The notes: generated by a model not told the origin, from the letters alone. A stretch of DNA of 64,000 nt from Candidatus Parcubacteria bacterium (GCA_023391075.1 JAEWBQ010000019.1:1-64000); one strand, 5' to 3'; counted from the first letter of the stretch, positions 52,425 through 63,212 are shown. Program-made: numbers and translations.

Positions 52425-52773
52425 TGCGTCTTCGCACTTGATCTGTCTTGATCGTGCGAAAGCGCGATCTTTGACAGGAATAGTGCAACAGACGGCTGCA
52501 TGAGCATCTAGGGTTTCCCCCAAGCCCTCGCTTATACGCAGCGGCGGCGCCCCACACCTGTCCCCCAGAAACAGACAGGGGCGCCGCCCACCTCACCCCA
52601 CGGCGTGTAGTTCAAAATAGAACCCTTCCCAATGGGAAGAGATGTGGGTGTAAGACCCATCACGTCGACTGCGTCACGTACAGTAGCGGCCCCGAATCGG
52701 TCCTTGTGCGTGACCTCAGCTTGGGCGGGGAGCCGGTGTTAAACCCCAGCGACGACAACAATGTCGACGCTGG
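52425..52773 (+). ncRNA. Long structured RNA leader (about 350 nt)
   Basis: No plausible protein frame fills this stretch, but hairpins are dense. They include 52450-52457/52462-52469 with a GAAA tetraloop and an outer CTGTC/GACAG stem; an 11-bp GGCGGCGCCCC/GGGGCGCCGCC stem near 52542-52587; a tRNA-like fold at 52602-52666; GTCACG/CGTGAC around 52672-52714; and CCAGCG/CGCTGG with CGACA/TGTCG inside (52746-52773). The last hairpin ends one base before the ATG of the zinc-ribbon gene. It may be a regulatory leader for that gene or a separate RNA. Confidence 0.65.
52602..52666 (+). other. Degenerate tRNA-Gly-like structure inside the leader
   Basis: GGCGTGT pairs with TCACGTC as an acceptor-like stem. 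GTTC/GAAC forms a D-like arm (52610-52623), CTTCCC/GGGAAG an anticodon-like arm with a three-base loop (52625-52639), and TGGG/CCCA a T-like arm with seven-base loop TGTAAGA (52645-52659). The TAGTTCAAA-TAGAACC part closely resembles tRNA-Gly. The D-loop GG, the T-loop TTC and a seven-base anticodon loop are missing, so it cannot be a working tRNA. Confidence 0.5.
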
Positions 52774-53007
52774 ATGAGTACCGACTCTCCGCCCAGCCAA
52801 ACCCCGTTTTACCCAAACCCAATTCACATAGAGGAAGTGGTTCAACTGGCACAGCTAGCGCCGACCTACACCGAGCCGAAAGGCAAGTACACGACGAAGA
52901 TCACATGCGGAACATGTTCCGCGAGCGTCTTCGCCAGCACCGAGTGGAACGAATACTTCGGGGGGTGGAAGTGCTGCGAGTGCAGCACAGAGCACAAGCG
53001 GACATGA
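52774..53007 (+). CDS. 77-residue zinc-ribbon protein
   Basis: The protein has a Pro-rich N-terminus and a likely zinc ribbon with Cys45-x2-Cys48 and Cys67-x2-Cys70 (CGTC, CCEC) separated by an aromatic beta hairpin. Such ribbons bind nucleic acid or protein. This frame is preferred to an overlapping frame from 52761 because of the paired cysteines. There is no real Shine-Dalgarno; the ATG sits directly behind a strong hairpin, so translation may depend on the RNA fold. A 14-bp hairpin follows the stop. Confidence 0.65.
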   Translation: MSTDSPPSQTPFYPNPIHIEEVVQLAQLAPTYTEPKGKYTTKITCGTCSASVFASTEWNEYFGGWKCCECSTEHKRT

Positions 53008-53012
53008 TCCTA

Positions 53013-53043
53013 CGCACGGGCGAGGGCACCCCTCGCCCGTGCG
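53013..53043 (+). terminator. 14-bp GC-rich hairpin without T-run
   Basis: Perfect arms 53013-53026 and 53030-53043 with loop CAC follow the zinc-ribbon gene. A T-run is missing, so it is a terminator or 3'-end protector. Confidence 0.6.
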
Positions 53044-53173
53044 GCACTGCACTATTCCTGTCCGTCCTACAGTATTCATAATCGCCGATTGTGGATAGCG
53101 TAGGACGTTTTATTTTTGCCCAAAATATGTCAAAATATATGATAGTATCGCACAAACACAGGAAGGCAAACAT

Positions 53174-53407
53174 ATGGAAACCGCACCATTCGAACAACAG
53201 AACCACACACCAATTACTACTCCGGAAATAACACGCGGCTCAAACGAAGGGATTATCCCAGGCTACCTGCGGGAGCAAATCGCAAAACGTCGCGCAATCG
53301 TCGCGACACGAATGGCAGCTCGCGCTCTCAATAACGAAGCGCTGCTGCAGAGTGAAACGATCTTCCCATCTGTCTACGACCTTCGGGAGATGCCAGAAAC
53401 CGACTAA
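53174..53407 (+). CDS. 77-residue protein of unknown function
   Basis: The ATG at 53174 follows AGGAAGG. The peptide is hydrophilic, with a Gln/Thr/Pro-rich N-terminus and a basic helix (about 33-53, [20 protein letters not shown]) that could bind nucleic acid. There is no Cys and no membrane segment. It lies 5 nt before the dus gene and is probably co-transcribed with it. Confidence 0.6.
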   Translation: METAPFEQQNHTPITTPEITRGSNEGIIPGYLREQIAKRRAIVATRMAARALNNEALLQSETIFPSVYDLREMPETD

Positions 53408-53412
53408 TTATC

Positions 53413-54366
53413 ATGAACAACATCTGGAACGACTTACCACGACCATTCTTTATTCTGGCTCCAATGGAGGCAGTGACTGACGTGGTGTTTCGTCATGTCG
53501 TCGCTAAAGCCGCGCGCCCAGACGTTTTCTTTACGGAATTTACCAACACCAACAGCTACTGCAGCCCGAAGGGTCAACACAGTACACGTGGACGCCTCGC
53601 AATCACTCCCGACGAACAGCCGATCATCGCGCATATTTGGGGCGACGTGCCGGAATACTTCGCCGAGATGGCGCGGGACATGCGCGAACTTGGCTTTTCG
53701 GGTATCGACATCAACATGGGCTGCCCAGCACCGAACGTCGCGCCAAAGGGCTGTGGGAGCGGCTTAATCCGCCGGCCGGACGTCGCCGCAGCGATCATCG
53801 CAGCCGCTAAAGAAGGCGGTCTGCCGGTCAGCGTCAAAACCCGTCTCGGCTACACGGCTGTCGACGAATGGAAGCCATGGCTGACACACATTCTACAACA
53901 GGACATCGCCAACCTCTCGATCCACCTGCGCACCAAGAAAGAGATGAGCAAAGTCGACGCCCACTTTGAACTCATCCCCGAAATCAAGAAGCTGCGCGAC
54001 GAAATTGCCCCACAGACGACCCTGACGATTAATGGCGACATCCGCGACCGCCAGCATGGCATGGAACTGGTCGAAAAGTATGGTATTGACGGCGTCATGA
54101 TCGGCCGCGGCATCTTCCATAATCCATTCGCCTTTGAACACGAAGCGCGCCCACACAGCATGGAAGAGCTGCTCGACCTGCTTAGGTTCCAGCTGGATGA
54201 GCACGACAAATATTCCGTCGAGCTCGGCCCGCGCAAATTCGAGCCGCTCAAGCGATTCTTTAAGATTTACGTCCGCGATTTCGATGGCGCCAGTGAACTG
54301 CGCGATAAATTAATGCATACAAAAAGCACCCAAGAGGTGCGTGATATCCTGGCTGAGTTGAAGTAA
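53413..54366 (+). CDS. tRNA-dihydrouridine synthase
   Basis: The 317-residue flavoenzyme reduces uridines in tRNA D loops. The FMN barrel starts with [14 protein letters not shown]. The catalytic cysteine motif is NMGCPAPNV, followed by the KGCGSGL loop, SVKTRLGY, and INGDIRD and [12 protein letters not shown] near the FMN phosphate. The C-terminal helical domain completes the Dus layout. Its substrate position (DusA, B or C type) cannot be told. Confidence 0.93.
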   Translation: MNNIWNDLPRPFFILAPMEAVTDVVFRHVVAKAARPDVFFTEFTNTNSYCSPKGQHSTRGRLAITPDEQPIIAHIWGDVPEYFAEMARDMRELGFSGIDINMGCPAPNVAPKGCGSGLIRRPDVAAAIIAAAKEGGLPVSVKTRLGYTAVDEWKPWLTHILQQDIANLSIHLRTKKEMSKVDAHFELIPEIKKLRDEIAPQTTLTINGDIRDRQHGMELVEKYGIDGVMIGRGIFHNPFAFEHEARPHSMEELLDLLRFQLDEHDKYSVELGPRKFEPLKRFFKIYVRDFDGASELRDKLMHTKSTQEVRDILAELK

Positions 54367-54386
54367 ACAAGCAGAGAAACAAGCGA

Positions 54387-54419
54387 TGCAAGCAGCGGCC
54401 ATGGCGGCCGCTGCTTGCA
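54387..54419. terminator. 14-bp bidirectional hairpin between convergent genes
   Basis: Perfect arms 54387-54400 and 54406-54419 lie between dus and plsC. No T-run follows on either side. Confidence 0.6.
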
Positions 54420-54423
54420 CACG

Positions 54424-55128
54424 CTACTTGAGCGAATCACGAACGACAATCCTGGCATGCTCCTCCGCGCCCTCTTGGCCGCTAAGCTCCTGGATACGCT
54501 GACCGATGAAATCGGCCAATTCTGCCAGCGTCATGTTCTTGTACTCGTCATAGTAGATGGGATCGCCGTGAATAACCAGCACGCCAATGCGCCGCCACCA
54601 TCGCTTGCGCACACCGTTCGTACCGACGATTGCCGTGGGTATGATCGGTGCACGAGTAGCGAGTGCGATCTTTGCAACGCCGATGCGTGGTTTATAAAAC
54701 CGACCGTCCGGCGACCGCGTGCCTTCGACATGAATCCCAAGCCACCCGCGGTGACTGCGGACGTAGTCAACTGCAGCCCGAAAGAAATGCACGATGCCGC
54801 GACCCGTACGGTCTACGGGGATTTGGTCGACTGACACCATGAACCACTTCACGACCTTGCCGAGTAATGTCTTGCCGACAAAATACTCCTGCTTGGCACC
54901 GAAGATCAGCTTCCTCTTGAGAAATGCCGCAAGGATCAAGGAATCCGACTTTGCCAGATGATTAGCAGCGATGATCGCGCTCTTCACCTTCGGCAAGCGC
55001 CGTCTACCGATCACCTTGACTCGGTACCGCACCCGAAGAAACGGTTTGATCACGAACGTTTTGAAAAACCCGTACAAACCCGCACCACCTTTTCTCTGCC
55101 TGTTAAGTATCTTCCGTTGACATTTCAA
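54424..55128 (-). CDS. plsC: 1-acyl-glycerol-3-phosphate acyltransferase (PlsC-like)
   Basis: PlsC enzymes add the second acyl chain to make phosphatidic acid. The catalytic motif appears as NHLAKSD (NHx4D) and the substrate motif as EGTRSPDG, with IPTAIVGTNG after it. The protein is at most 234 residues with a basic N-terminus. The start is uncertain: TTG 55128 lies in a hairpin, while TTG 55077 has AAAGGTGG at good spacing. TATAAT (55148-55143) is the likely -10. No other lipid gene is in the window. Confidence 0.88.
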   Translation of the reverse strand: MKCQRKILNRQRKGGAGLYGFFKTFVIKPFLRVRYRVKVIGRRRLPKVKSAIIAANHLAKSDSLILAAFLKRKLIFGAKQEYFVGKTLLGKVVKWFMVSVDQIPVDRTGRGIVHFFRAAVDYVRSHRGWLGIHVEGTRSPDGRFYKPRIGVAKIALATRAPIIPTAIVGTNGVRKRWWRRIGVLVIHGDPIYYDEYKNMTLAELADFIGQRIQELSGQEGAEEHARIVVRDSLK

Positions 55129-55178
55129 CGGAATCTATCTTAATTATACCCGATGGAATAGTGGCGACCAAGCGCAGC

Positions 55179-55219
55179 CACGATAAAACTCCCCACGGCG
55201 ACCGGGGAGTTTTATCGTG
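55179..55219. terminator. 16-bp perfect bidirectional terminator
   Basis: Arms 55179-55194 and 55204-55219 (CACGATAAAACTCCCC and its complement) carry A4/T4 tracts. It serves the minus-strand gene at 55231-56064. Confidence 0.8.
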
Positions 55220-55230
55220 TGTCGCTAAGA

Positions 55231-56064
55231 TTAGCTTAAAACGATCGTGCGCATACCTCTACCGCAAAGCACACCGGCAGTTGCGAGGTTATAGTACGTC
55301 ATAGCGGCGACCTTTTGAGCAGCTTCTTCGGGTGAGATCGAGATCGCAGCGGCGGCATCGGCAAACGACCACGCGTCGACGTTGAATGCCTGGTAATCCG
55401 GGCCAAGCTCCTGTGTCAGCGCTTCGCGGTCGAGGGTCGTGCCACTGCGCAGGTTAATGACCGCGACAACTTCGTTATGCGTACCCTCGAGCGGATCGAC
55501 GACGCTGTCGCCGCCGGCTTCACGAAGGGCTGTGAGCAGTTCGCCGCCGCTTGAGAATTCCTTGCGCTCGGCAGCATTTCGGGCGATGAGCTCGTGGGTA
55601 TCATCATTTACCTCTACGCCAATCGCCGCAGCAAGTGCGCGAATGTCAGATGCTTTGCGCGCCATGAAGTCATAGATGAGTGACAACTTATCGTTCGCCC
55701 CACAGCCACTTGCCGCGCCTTCGGCATGATCATCGGTGTGGCCGCCGATTGCCAGCCCGTCACCCTGCAGCGTCGACAGGGCAGTTCGATACGCGCTCAA
55801 CGTCGAGCCCTCTTCGTGCGCAAAGCGCTTGGTCGTCAGATCGTCTGCCACCATCAACGATTCGCTGCCGCCGGCGCTGTTCGGACCCAAACCACGCATA
55901 CCAGGGCGGCCGTCGATACACTTAATAGGCACCGTGCCGCCGACCGTCGTAAAGAATTCACCGTTCGCCAGACGCTGTGTCAGTTCATCTAAGCGTTCCT
56001 GCTGGGTTTCGTGCGCTTCGATCGTACCCTCGGCAATATCAAGTGTTGGAAGTATGGTCGCCAT
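55231..56064 (-). CDS. Unknown protein with carbonic-anhydrase-like Cys/His motif
   Basis: The 277-residue protein is not confidently assigned. Cys49-Ile-Asp51-Gly-Arg53 resembles the CxDxR motif of beta-class carbonic anhydrases. His109, His113 and Cys121 (GGHTDDHAEGAASGCGA) could complete a Cys-His-Cys zinc site, with wider spacing than in the beta class and closer to the zeta (cadmium) class. Asp51/Arg53 would be the family's dyad. It has no signal peptide. AAAAGGA precedes the ATG. It could equally be a different zinc hydrolase. Confidence 0.55.
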   Translation of the reverse strand: MATILPTLDIAEGTIEAHETQQERLDELTQRLANGEFFTTVGGTVPIKCIDGRPGMRGLGPNSAGGSESLMVADDLTTKRFAHEEGSTLSAYRTALSTLQGDGLAIGGHTDDHAEGAASGCGANDKLSLIYDFMARKASDIRALAAAIGVEVNDDTHELIARNAAERKEFSSGGELLTALREAGGDSVVDPLEGTHNEVVAVINLRSGTTLDREALTQELGPDYQAFNVDAWSFADAAAAISISPEEAAQKVAAMTYYNLATAGVLCGRGMRTIVLS

Positions 56065-56121
56065 AAATATAAATCCTTTTCGTTAACGTGACACCAGTCT
56101 CTATTGTACGCCCATCCATAA

Positions 56122-56148
56122 AAATACGCTCCGGCAAGGAGCGTATTT
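56122..56148 (-). terminator. Terminator of the atp operon
   Basis: An 11-bp perfect stem (56122-56132, 56138-56148) with a five-base loop lies just after atpC and is followed on the minus strand by T residues. Confidence 0.9.
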
Positions 56149-56153
56149 CTTGA

Positions 56154-56576
56154 TTAGCGTCGTTGATGGCGACGGAGTTCGGCGACCTTGAGTCTGACCG
56201 CGTGGCGATCGACCAATTGGTGTGCCTTGTCGAGCTCGACTTGGTCTTTGGCACTGTCGCGCATCTTGAGCGCGCGTTCCAGGGCTGCCTTGGTCTCAGC
56301 TTCGACGATGTCTGCGCTACCGTCAGCTTCATCGACCAGTACCTGCACGTGATGAGGCGATAGTTTAACGACACCGCCACTGATTGCAAAGTAATCGAGT
56401 TTGTTGTCGCTGTCACCCTTGGCGTAGCGGACCGTCAGGACGCCCGGCTTTGCCACGACCACGAGTGGCTCGTGACCAGGGAAAACACCGATTTCACCTT
56501 CGGTGGTTGGGATAGTGATGTCGTAGATGTCCTGGTCGACCACGATCCCGCCGAGTGTAATGAGCTTCAGGTTCAT
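56154..56576 (-). CDS. atpC: ATP synthase epsilon subunit
   Basis: The 140-residue subunit couples rotation and regulates the F1 motor. The N-terminal beta sandwich shows TIPTTEGEIGVFPGHEPLVV, and the C-terminal helical hairpin (about 95-140) is complete and Lys/Arg-rich. It is the last gene of the operon, 3 nt after atpD. Confidence 0.93.
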   Translation of the reverse strand: MNLKLITLGGIVVDQDIYDITIPTTEGEIGVFPGHEPLVVVAKPGVLTVRYAKGDSDNKLDYFAISGGVVKLSPHHVQVLVDEADGSADIVEAETKAALERALKMRDSAKDQVELDKAHQLVDRHAVRLKVAELRRHQRR

Positions 56577-56579
56577 GAG

Positions 56580-58842
<2,263 letters not shown>

Positions 58843-58844
58843 GA

Positions 58845-60371
58845 TTAGTCCTCAAACCCCTTAGCGACTGATTTGGCGACTTTCTCGATGAGCTTCAGCA
58901 TGTCGTCCGACGGCTTGTCACCCTTGTTGAGTTCGCGCATTTCATCCTTGTGCTCTGACCATAGCTTGGTAAGCAGGGCAGTCTGGGCATCCTTGATCTT
59001 GCTAACGTCGACATTATCGAACGCGCCGCTCGTGACAGTCTGGATACTGACAAATTGCTCCCACACCCCCATTGGTTGGTACTGCGGTTGCTTCAGGAGT
59101 TCCGTCAGACGCTGACCACGGTCGATTTGTGCCTTCGTCGCATCGTCAAGGTCGCTGCCGAACTGTGCGAAGCTAGCAAGCTCGCGGAACTGCGACAGGC
59201 CGAGCTTGAGGTGCGAGCCGACTGACTTCACAGCCTTGGTCTGGGCGGCACCACCGACACGCGAGACCGATAGACCAGCCGAAATAGCCGGGCGGATACC
59301 CTGGTAGAACAGGTCGGTTTCAAGGAAGATCTGACCGTCGGTGATTGAAATTACGTTGGTTGGAATGTAAGCCGAGATGTCACCGGCCTGCGTTTCGATG
59401 ATCGGCAGCGCAGTCAGGGAACCAGCGCCAAGGTCGTCGCTCAGTTTGGCTGAACGCTCGAGCAGGCGTGAGTGCAGGTAGAAGACGTCACCTGGGTACG
59501 CTTCGCGTCCTGGTGGGCGGCGAAGGAGCAGTGACATCTGGCGATACGCAACAGCGTGCTTCGTCAGGTCGTCGTAGATCATCAAAGCGTGCTGCTTGTT
59601 GTCGCGGAAGTATTCACCCATGGCAGTACCGGCATATGGCGCCAGGTAGAGCAGGGAAGCCGGGTCGCTTGGACCGGTGGCGACGATGATGGTTTGTTCC
59701 ATCACACCTTCTTCTTTGAGACGCTCGACGAGGCGGGCGATCTTGGAAAGCTTCTGGCCGATAGCAACGTAGACGTTGACCACGCCGGTCTGCTGGCGAG
59801 CCTGGTTGATCATCGTATCGATCGCGATGGCGGTCTTACCCGTCTGACGGTCACCGATGATCAGCTCTCGCTGGCCACGGCCGATCGGGAACATGGCGTC
59901 GATCGCCACGATACCGGTCATCAGCGGTTCATGAACTGACTTACGACCCATCACACCGATAGCTGGGCGTTCGATCGGGCCAGTGTGCTTGGCTTTGATA
60001 GCCGGACCACCGTCAAGCGGCCGTCCAAGCGGGTCGACCACGCGGCCGAGCAGCTCTTCGCCGACCGGCACCTCCAGGATCGTACCCTTCAGGGTTACTT
60101 TGGCGCCAGCTTTTACCTCGGCGTCATCACCCAGGAGTACGGCGCCGATTTCGTCTTCCATCAGGTTCAGGGCGAATGCCTCGACGACACCGCTGACTGA
60201 TTCGATTTGCAAAACTTCCGAGTAGCCGGCGTCACGCAGCCCATGCACCCAGGCAACACCGTCACCGACACGGACGACAACGCCGACACGCTCGAGGCCT
60301 TCGGTGGCTTCAAGCTTGGCGATGGCATCGCGCAGCTCTTTGGAAAGTTCCGTTACAGATACTTCACTCAT
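58845..60371 (-). CDS. atpA: ATP synthase alpha subunit
   Basis: This is the regulatory nucleotide-binding subunit of F1. The P-loop is [11 protein letters not shown]. Also visible are [15 protein letters not shown] at the N-terminus, [20 protein letters not shown] and the arginine-finger region [14 protein letters not shown]. The length is 508 residues, as usual. Confidence 0.97.
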   Translation of the reverse strand: MSEVSVTELSKELRDAIAKLEATEGLERVGVVVRVGDGVAWVHGLRDAGYSEVLQIESVSGVVEAFALNLMEDEIGAVLLGDDAEVKAGAKVTLKGTILEVPVGEELLGRVVDPLGRPLDGGPAIKAKHTGPIERPAIGVMGRKSVHEPLMTGIVAIDAMFPIGRGQRELIIGDRQTGKTAIAIDTMINQARQQTGVVNVYVAIGQKLSKIARLVERLKEEGVMEQTIIVATGPSDPASLLYLAPYAGTAMGEYFRDNKQHALMIYDDLTKHAVAYRQMSLLLRRPPGREAYPGDVFYLHSRLLERSAKLSDDLGAGSLTALPIIETQAGDISAYIPTNVISITDGQIFLETDLFYQGIRPAISAGLSVSRVGGAAQTKAVKSVGSHLKLGLSQFRELASFAQFGSDLDDATKAQIDRGQRLTELLKQPQYQPMGVWEQFVSIQTVTSGAFDNVDVSKIKDAQTALLTKLWSEHKDEMRELNKGDKPSDDMLKLIEKVAKSVAKGFED

Positions 60372-60379
60372 TATATTTC

Positions 60380-60769
60380 CTATACTTTACTTGCTTTTAA
60401 TGCATTTAATTTGTGACGCACGCTCGTGTCGAGCTCGTGGCCCGGCAGCTGGATTTTGACCCCAGCGATCAGATCAGCATCTTTGTGTAGCCGTAGCTGC
60501 ACGGATGCGTTTTTGTGACCCGCAGCGATGAAGTCACGGATCGCCGCTTCGGCAGCCTTGCTGAGCGAGTCGGTGCTCGTCACGTCGGCGACGATGACGC
60601 CGCGAAGCGCAAGTGCCGACTCGATATCGCGCACGATCAGCGGCAGTTCGCGCGTGCGACGCGTATCGACAAGGTAGGCAGCCAGCCGCTGGAGGGCTTT
60701 TTTATCACCCCGAGCAAGCTGCTCGGCCATGTACGCGGCGATTTTGCGACGACTGACGCGCACCGCCAT
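60380..60769 (-). CDS. atpH: ATP synthase delta subunit, short form
   Basis: The 129-residue protein sits in the delta position of the operon and ends with the family's C-terminal domain ([24 protein letters not shown]). Typical delta subunits are about 175-180 residues; here the N-terminal helical domain that binds alpha is much shorter. The stator contact may therefore be altered. It starts 3 nt after atpF. Confidence 0.88.
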   Translation of the reverse strand: MAVRVSRRKIAAYMAEQLARGDKKALQRLAAYLVDTRRTRELPLIVRDIESALALRGVIVADVTSTDSLSKAAEAAIRDFIAAGHKNASVQLRLHKDADLIAGVKIQLPGHELDTSVRHKLNALKASKV

Positions 60770-60772
60770 GAC

Positions 60773-61312
60773 TTAGCGAGCCTCCTTGACGGCTTCCGTA
60801 ATCAACTTCTCGTCAACCTTGGCAGTGACCACGTGGCCGATCACTTTTTCGGTAGCTTCGGCGACCAGATCAATCGTTTCGTCACGAAGCGTTTTCTTGG
60901 CAGCCAGCACATCTTTTTCAATCTGCTCATGTGCAGACGAAACGATCGCATCGGCGTGCAGCTTGGCCTTGGATTCTGCAGCCTCGACAGCCGCAGCCGC
61001 TTCTTTCTTGGCGGTACTGACGATATCGCCTGCTTCCGCTCGCGCTTCGCTCAGGAGCTTGGCGACGTCAGCTTCAGCCTTGGCGGCTTTTTTCTGGGCA
61101 GCTTCAGCAGCCTTGGCGCCGGCTTCGATCGCATCCTGACGCTCGTCGACCGACTTCATGAGCCATGGGTAGACGAATTTACCCAGCAGCCACACCAAGA
61201 TTAGAAAGGCGACGATCTGCAGGATCAGCGTCTTCCAGTCGATGCCAAGCGCAGTAAAGATACCGCCGCTGGCAGCATCCGTACTCGCGAATGTGGTTAG
61301 TGTTGATACCAT
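60773..61312 (-). CDS. atpF: ATP synthase b subunit
   Basis: The 179-residue stator stalk has one N-terminal membrane helix (about 29-50, LILQIVAFLILVWLLGKFV), then a long Ala/Lys/Glu-rich coiled coil to the C-terminus. An N-terminal extension of about 25 residues before the helix is rich in Thr, Ser and Gly. Confidence 0.94.
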   Translation of the reverse strand: MVSTLTTFASTDAASGGIFTALGIDWKTLILQIVAFLILVWLLGKFVYPWLMKSVDERQDAIEAGAKAAEAAQKKAAKAEADVAKLLSEARAEAGDIVSTAKKEAAAAVEAAESKAKLHADAIVSSAHEQIEKDVLAAKKTLRDETIDLVAEATEKVIGHVVTAKVDEKLITEAVKEAR

Positions 61313-61326
61313 AGGATATCAGACTC

Positions 61327-61542
61327 CTAACCGAGGAACTTCGCGATGATTGCCACGATGATACCGATGATGGCCAGTGAGTCGGCAAAGACGATGGCGG
61401 TAATCATCAGGGTACGGATTTCGCTGAGTTTTTCTGGGTTGCGGCCAAGGGCGTTCAGGGCGCCGTTACCGATCACACCGATACCGATGGCGGCACCGAG
61501 TGCAGGCAGGGCGTAGGCAAGTCCAAATGCTAATTGATTCAT
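61327..61542 (-). CDS. atpE: ATP synthase c subunit
   Basis: The 71-residue proteolipid has two membrane helices and the polar loop Arg34-Asn35-Pro36. The ion-binding carboxylate is Asp54 in FADSLAI; most species use Glu here and E. coli uses Asp. The Na+-binding set (Gln in helix 1, Ser/Tyr partners) is not evident, so proton coupling is more likely. Confidence 0.95.
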   Translation of the reverse strand: MNQLAFGLAYALPALGAAIGIGVIGNGALNALGRNPEKLSEIRTLMITAIVFADSLAIIGIIVAIIAKFLG

Positions 61543-61572
61543 AGTATCTCCTTATTTACTTTCTTACTTCAT

Positions 61573-62379
61573 TCATTCCTGTTGTCGAACCACGTCAGAC
61601 TGAACAGCAGGGGAATGATCGGGTGAAGCGTGGCTCTCTTGGGCCAGGGCGGTGAAAATGAGCGTCAGGATAAAGAACACATAGGCCTGGATGAAGCCGA
61701 TGAACAGCTCGAACGCCATAAAAAACGGCAGGGTGACGGATGCGAAGTAATTAGTCAGCGCGGCGATCACGATCAGAAGCACTTCGCCGGCAAATGCGTT
61801 ACCAAAGAGACGCAGCGCCAGGGCACTTCCGCGTGAGACTTCGCCGATCAGTTCCAGGATACCTTCGAACGATCCGATCGGATCCTTGAGCGGATTACGG
61901 AAGTAACGGCCGCCGTTGCCAAAGACACCTAGGTGCTTGATAGCATAGGCCTGCACCGTCACCATGGTAATGATCGCCAGCCCCAGCGTAAAGTTCAGGT
62001 CAGCTGTCAGACTGCGGAGTACCGGCGCACCGTGCCAGTGGATACTCTCTAGGCCAGGTAGCACGCTCAGCCAGTAGTTGAACAGCACGGTAAAGAAGAT
62101 CGTCACGGCTAGTGGCGTGATCTTGCGGGCGAGCTTTTTGTCAGGCACGACACCGTCGATCTGGTTGAGCAAACCTTCAAACACCCACTGCACCAATCCG
62201 ACAAAACGATTGTAGCGGCCGCGACGGACTGACATGCCGACGTAGAGCAAAATCAAGAAGGTAATGACACCGCCGACCAAACCGGTGACCATGGCGTTGG
62301 TGACGGAGAAGCCGCCGATTTTGAAGAGTTCGCTCGAGGCGATACTGATATTAAGATCGAGGGCGGCAAAATTATTCAT
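61573..62379 (-). CDS. atpB: ATP synthase a subunit
   Basis: The 268-residue membrane subunit forms the proton half-channels. The essential Arg is in LRLFGNAFAGEVL, and the later IQAYVFFILTLIF helix is conserved. The start at 62379 is chosen because it leaves a 2-nt gap to the upstream gene. The longer frame to 62472 would overlap that gene and add a Cys/His-rich extension with no homology. Confidence 0.95.
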   Translation of the reverse strand: MNNFAALDLNISIASSELFKIGGFSVTNAMVTGLVGGVITFLILLYVGMSVRRGRYNRFVGLVQWVFEGLLNQIDGVVPDKKLARKITPLAVTIFFTVLFNYWLSVLPGLESIHWHGAPVLRSLTADLNFTLGLAIITMVTVQAYAIKHLGVFGNGGRYFRNPLKDPIGSFEGILELIGEVSRGSALALRLFGNAFAGEVLLIVIAALTNYFASVTLPFFMAFELFIGFIQAYVFFILTLIFTALAQESHASPDHSPAVQSDVVRQQE

Positions 62380-62381
62380 AT

Positions 62382-62639
62382 CTATTCTTGTGGTTTCGTG
62401 TTCCTTAATTGACGTAGAACGAGAAGGGTAGCAATGATTGCTCCGAGCACGATTCCAAGCGTCGTACACCATGGCTTCGTATGAAACGAATTGTCACCGA
62501 TTACCCCGAGAATCGTCAGGCCGATCAGTGGCACAAACATCCGCCAGGTCGTGTCGGCAATCGTGCCAAGCAATAAAACGACCGGCGAAGACTTCGTCGG
62601 CGTAGGTGTGGTGCCACGCTGGTTGTGTGACGTGCTCAT
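62382..62639 (-). CDS. AtpZ/AtpI-like small membrane protein
   Basis: The 85-residue protein has two membrane helices (about 36-50 and 58-77) joined by a polar loop. It stands first in the atp operon, the position of AtpI or AtpZ, which help assemble the c-ring or move Mg2+. The sequence itself is too short for a firm family call. AT-rich TATATA-like boxes lie upstream, shared with the divergent gene at 62683. Confidence 0.75.
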   Translation of the reverse strand: MSTSHNQRGTTPTPTKSSPVVLLLGTIADTTWRMFVPLIGLTILGVIGDNSFHTKPWCTTLGIVLGAIIATLLVLRQLRNTKPQE

Positions 62640-62682
62640 CTACATATATACTGTATCAGACAGTCGACGAAATTGCCACAAT

Positions 62683-62880
62683 ATGCCAAGAAAAAACCGT
62701 ACCGTTCCGCACCAGCCGCTCCGCATGAACATCTCATGTTCGTCAAAGCGTCGCTTTGCCACGGAGCGCCAAGCTACGGAGGCGGCCGATCATCAGATGC
62801 TCCTAAAGCCCGCGCTGAAACTGACGGTCTATAAATGTGAATTTTGTGGCGGCTGGCACTTAACACGACGCGCAAAATAG
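62683..62880 (+). CDS. 65-residue basic protein with CxxC-x3-H motif
   Basis: The small basic protein ends with YKCEFCGGWHLTRRAK, in which Cys52, Cys55 and His59 could bind zinc; the same ending is seen in small proteins of phages and actinobacteria. The central part is helical and Arg/Lys-rich. It probably binds nucleic acid or ribosomes (inference). It is divergent from the atp operon. No Shine-Dalgarno is seen. Confidence 0.65.
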   Translation: MPRKNRTVPHQPLRMNISCSSKRRFATERQATEAADHQMLLKPALKLTVYKCEFCGGWHLTRRAK

Positions 62881-62918
62881 TATACAATGTATAGTATAGC
62901 CTATTAAGGAGACGACTC

Positions 62919-63194
62919 ATGAGCGAAGCAACAACATCACCAATCACCATTTACCGTACCAGCTGGTGCGCCTTCTGCCACACCGAAATGCAGTGGCTCG
63001 ACAAGCTCGGCATCCCATATGTCGCTAAGGACGTCGAAGCCGACAAAGAGGCCTACGACGAACTGATGGGCAAGATCGGCGGCAACTTCCAGGGCGTGCC
63101 AGTTACTGACGTCGCTGGTGACGTCATCCTCGGGTTTGACCGCCCGAAGCTCCAGGCCGCCATCGAAAAGCACGCTATTCAGCCGACTGCGTAA
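62919..63194 (+). CDS. Glutaredoxin-like (mycoredoxin-type) protein
   Basis: The 91-residue thioredoxin fold has the active site Cys17-Ala-Phe-Cys20 preceded by TIYRTSW, the cis-proline motif GVPVTD and GFDRPKL near the end. WCxxC glutaredoxins of this type include mycoredoxins that use mycothiol. AAGGAG precedes the ATG and a TATAGT box lies near 62890. Confidence 0.9.
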   Translation: MSEATTSPITIYRTSWCAFCHTEMQWLDKLGIPYVAKDVEADKEAYDELMGKIGGNFQGVPVTDVAGDVILGFDRPKLQAAIEKHAIQPTA

Positions 63195-63212
63195 TCGGTT
63201 CTGCACCATAAA

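Noticed and set aside
52761..53081. 106-codon frame overlapping the zinc-ribbon gene
   Set aside because: Its start is within the loop side of a hairpin and the product has no motif, while the other frame has a paired-cysteine ribbon.
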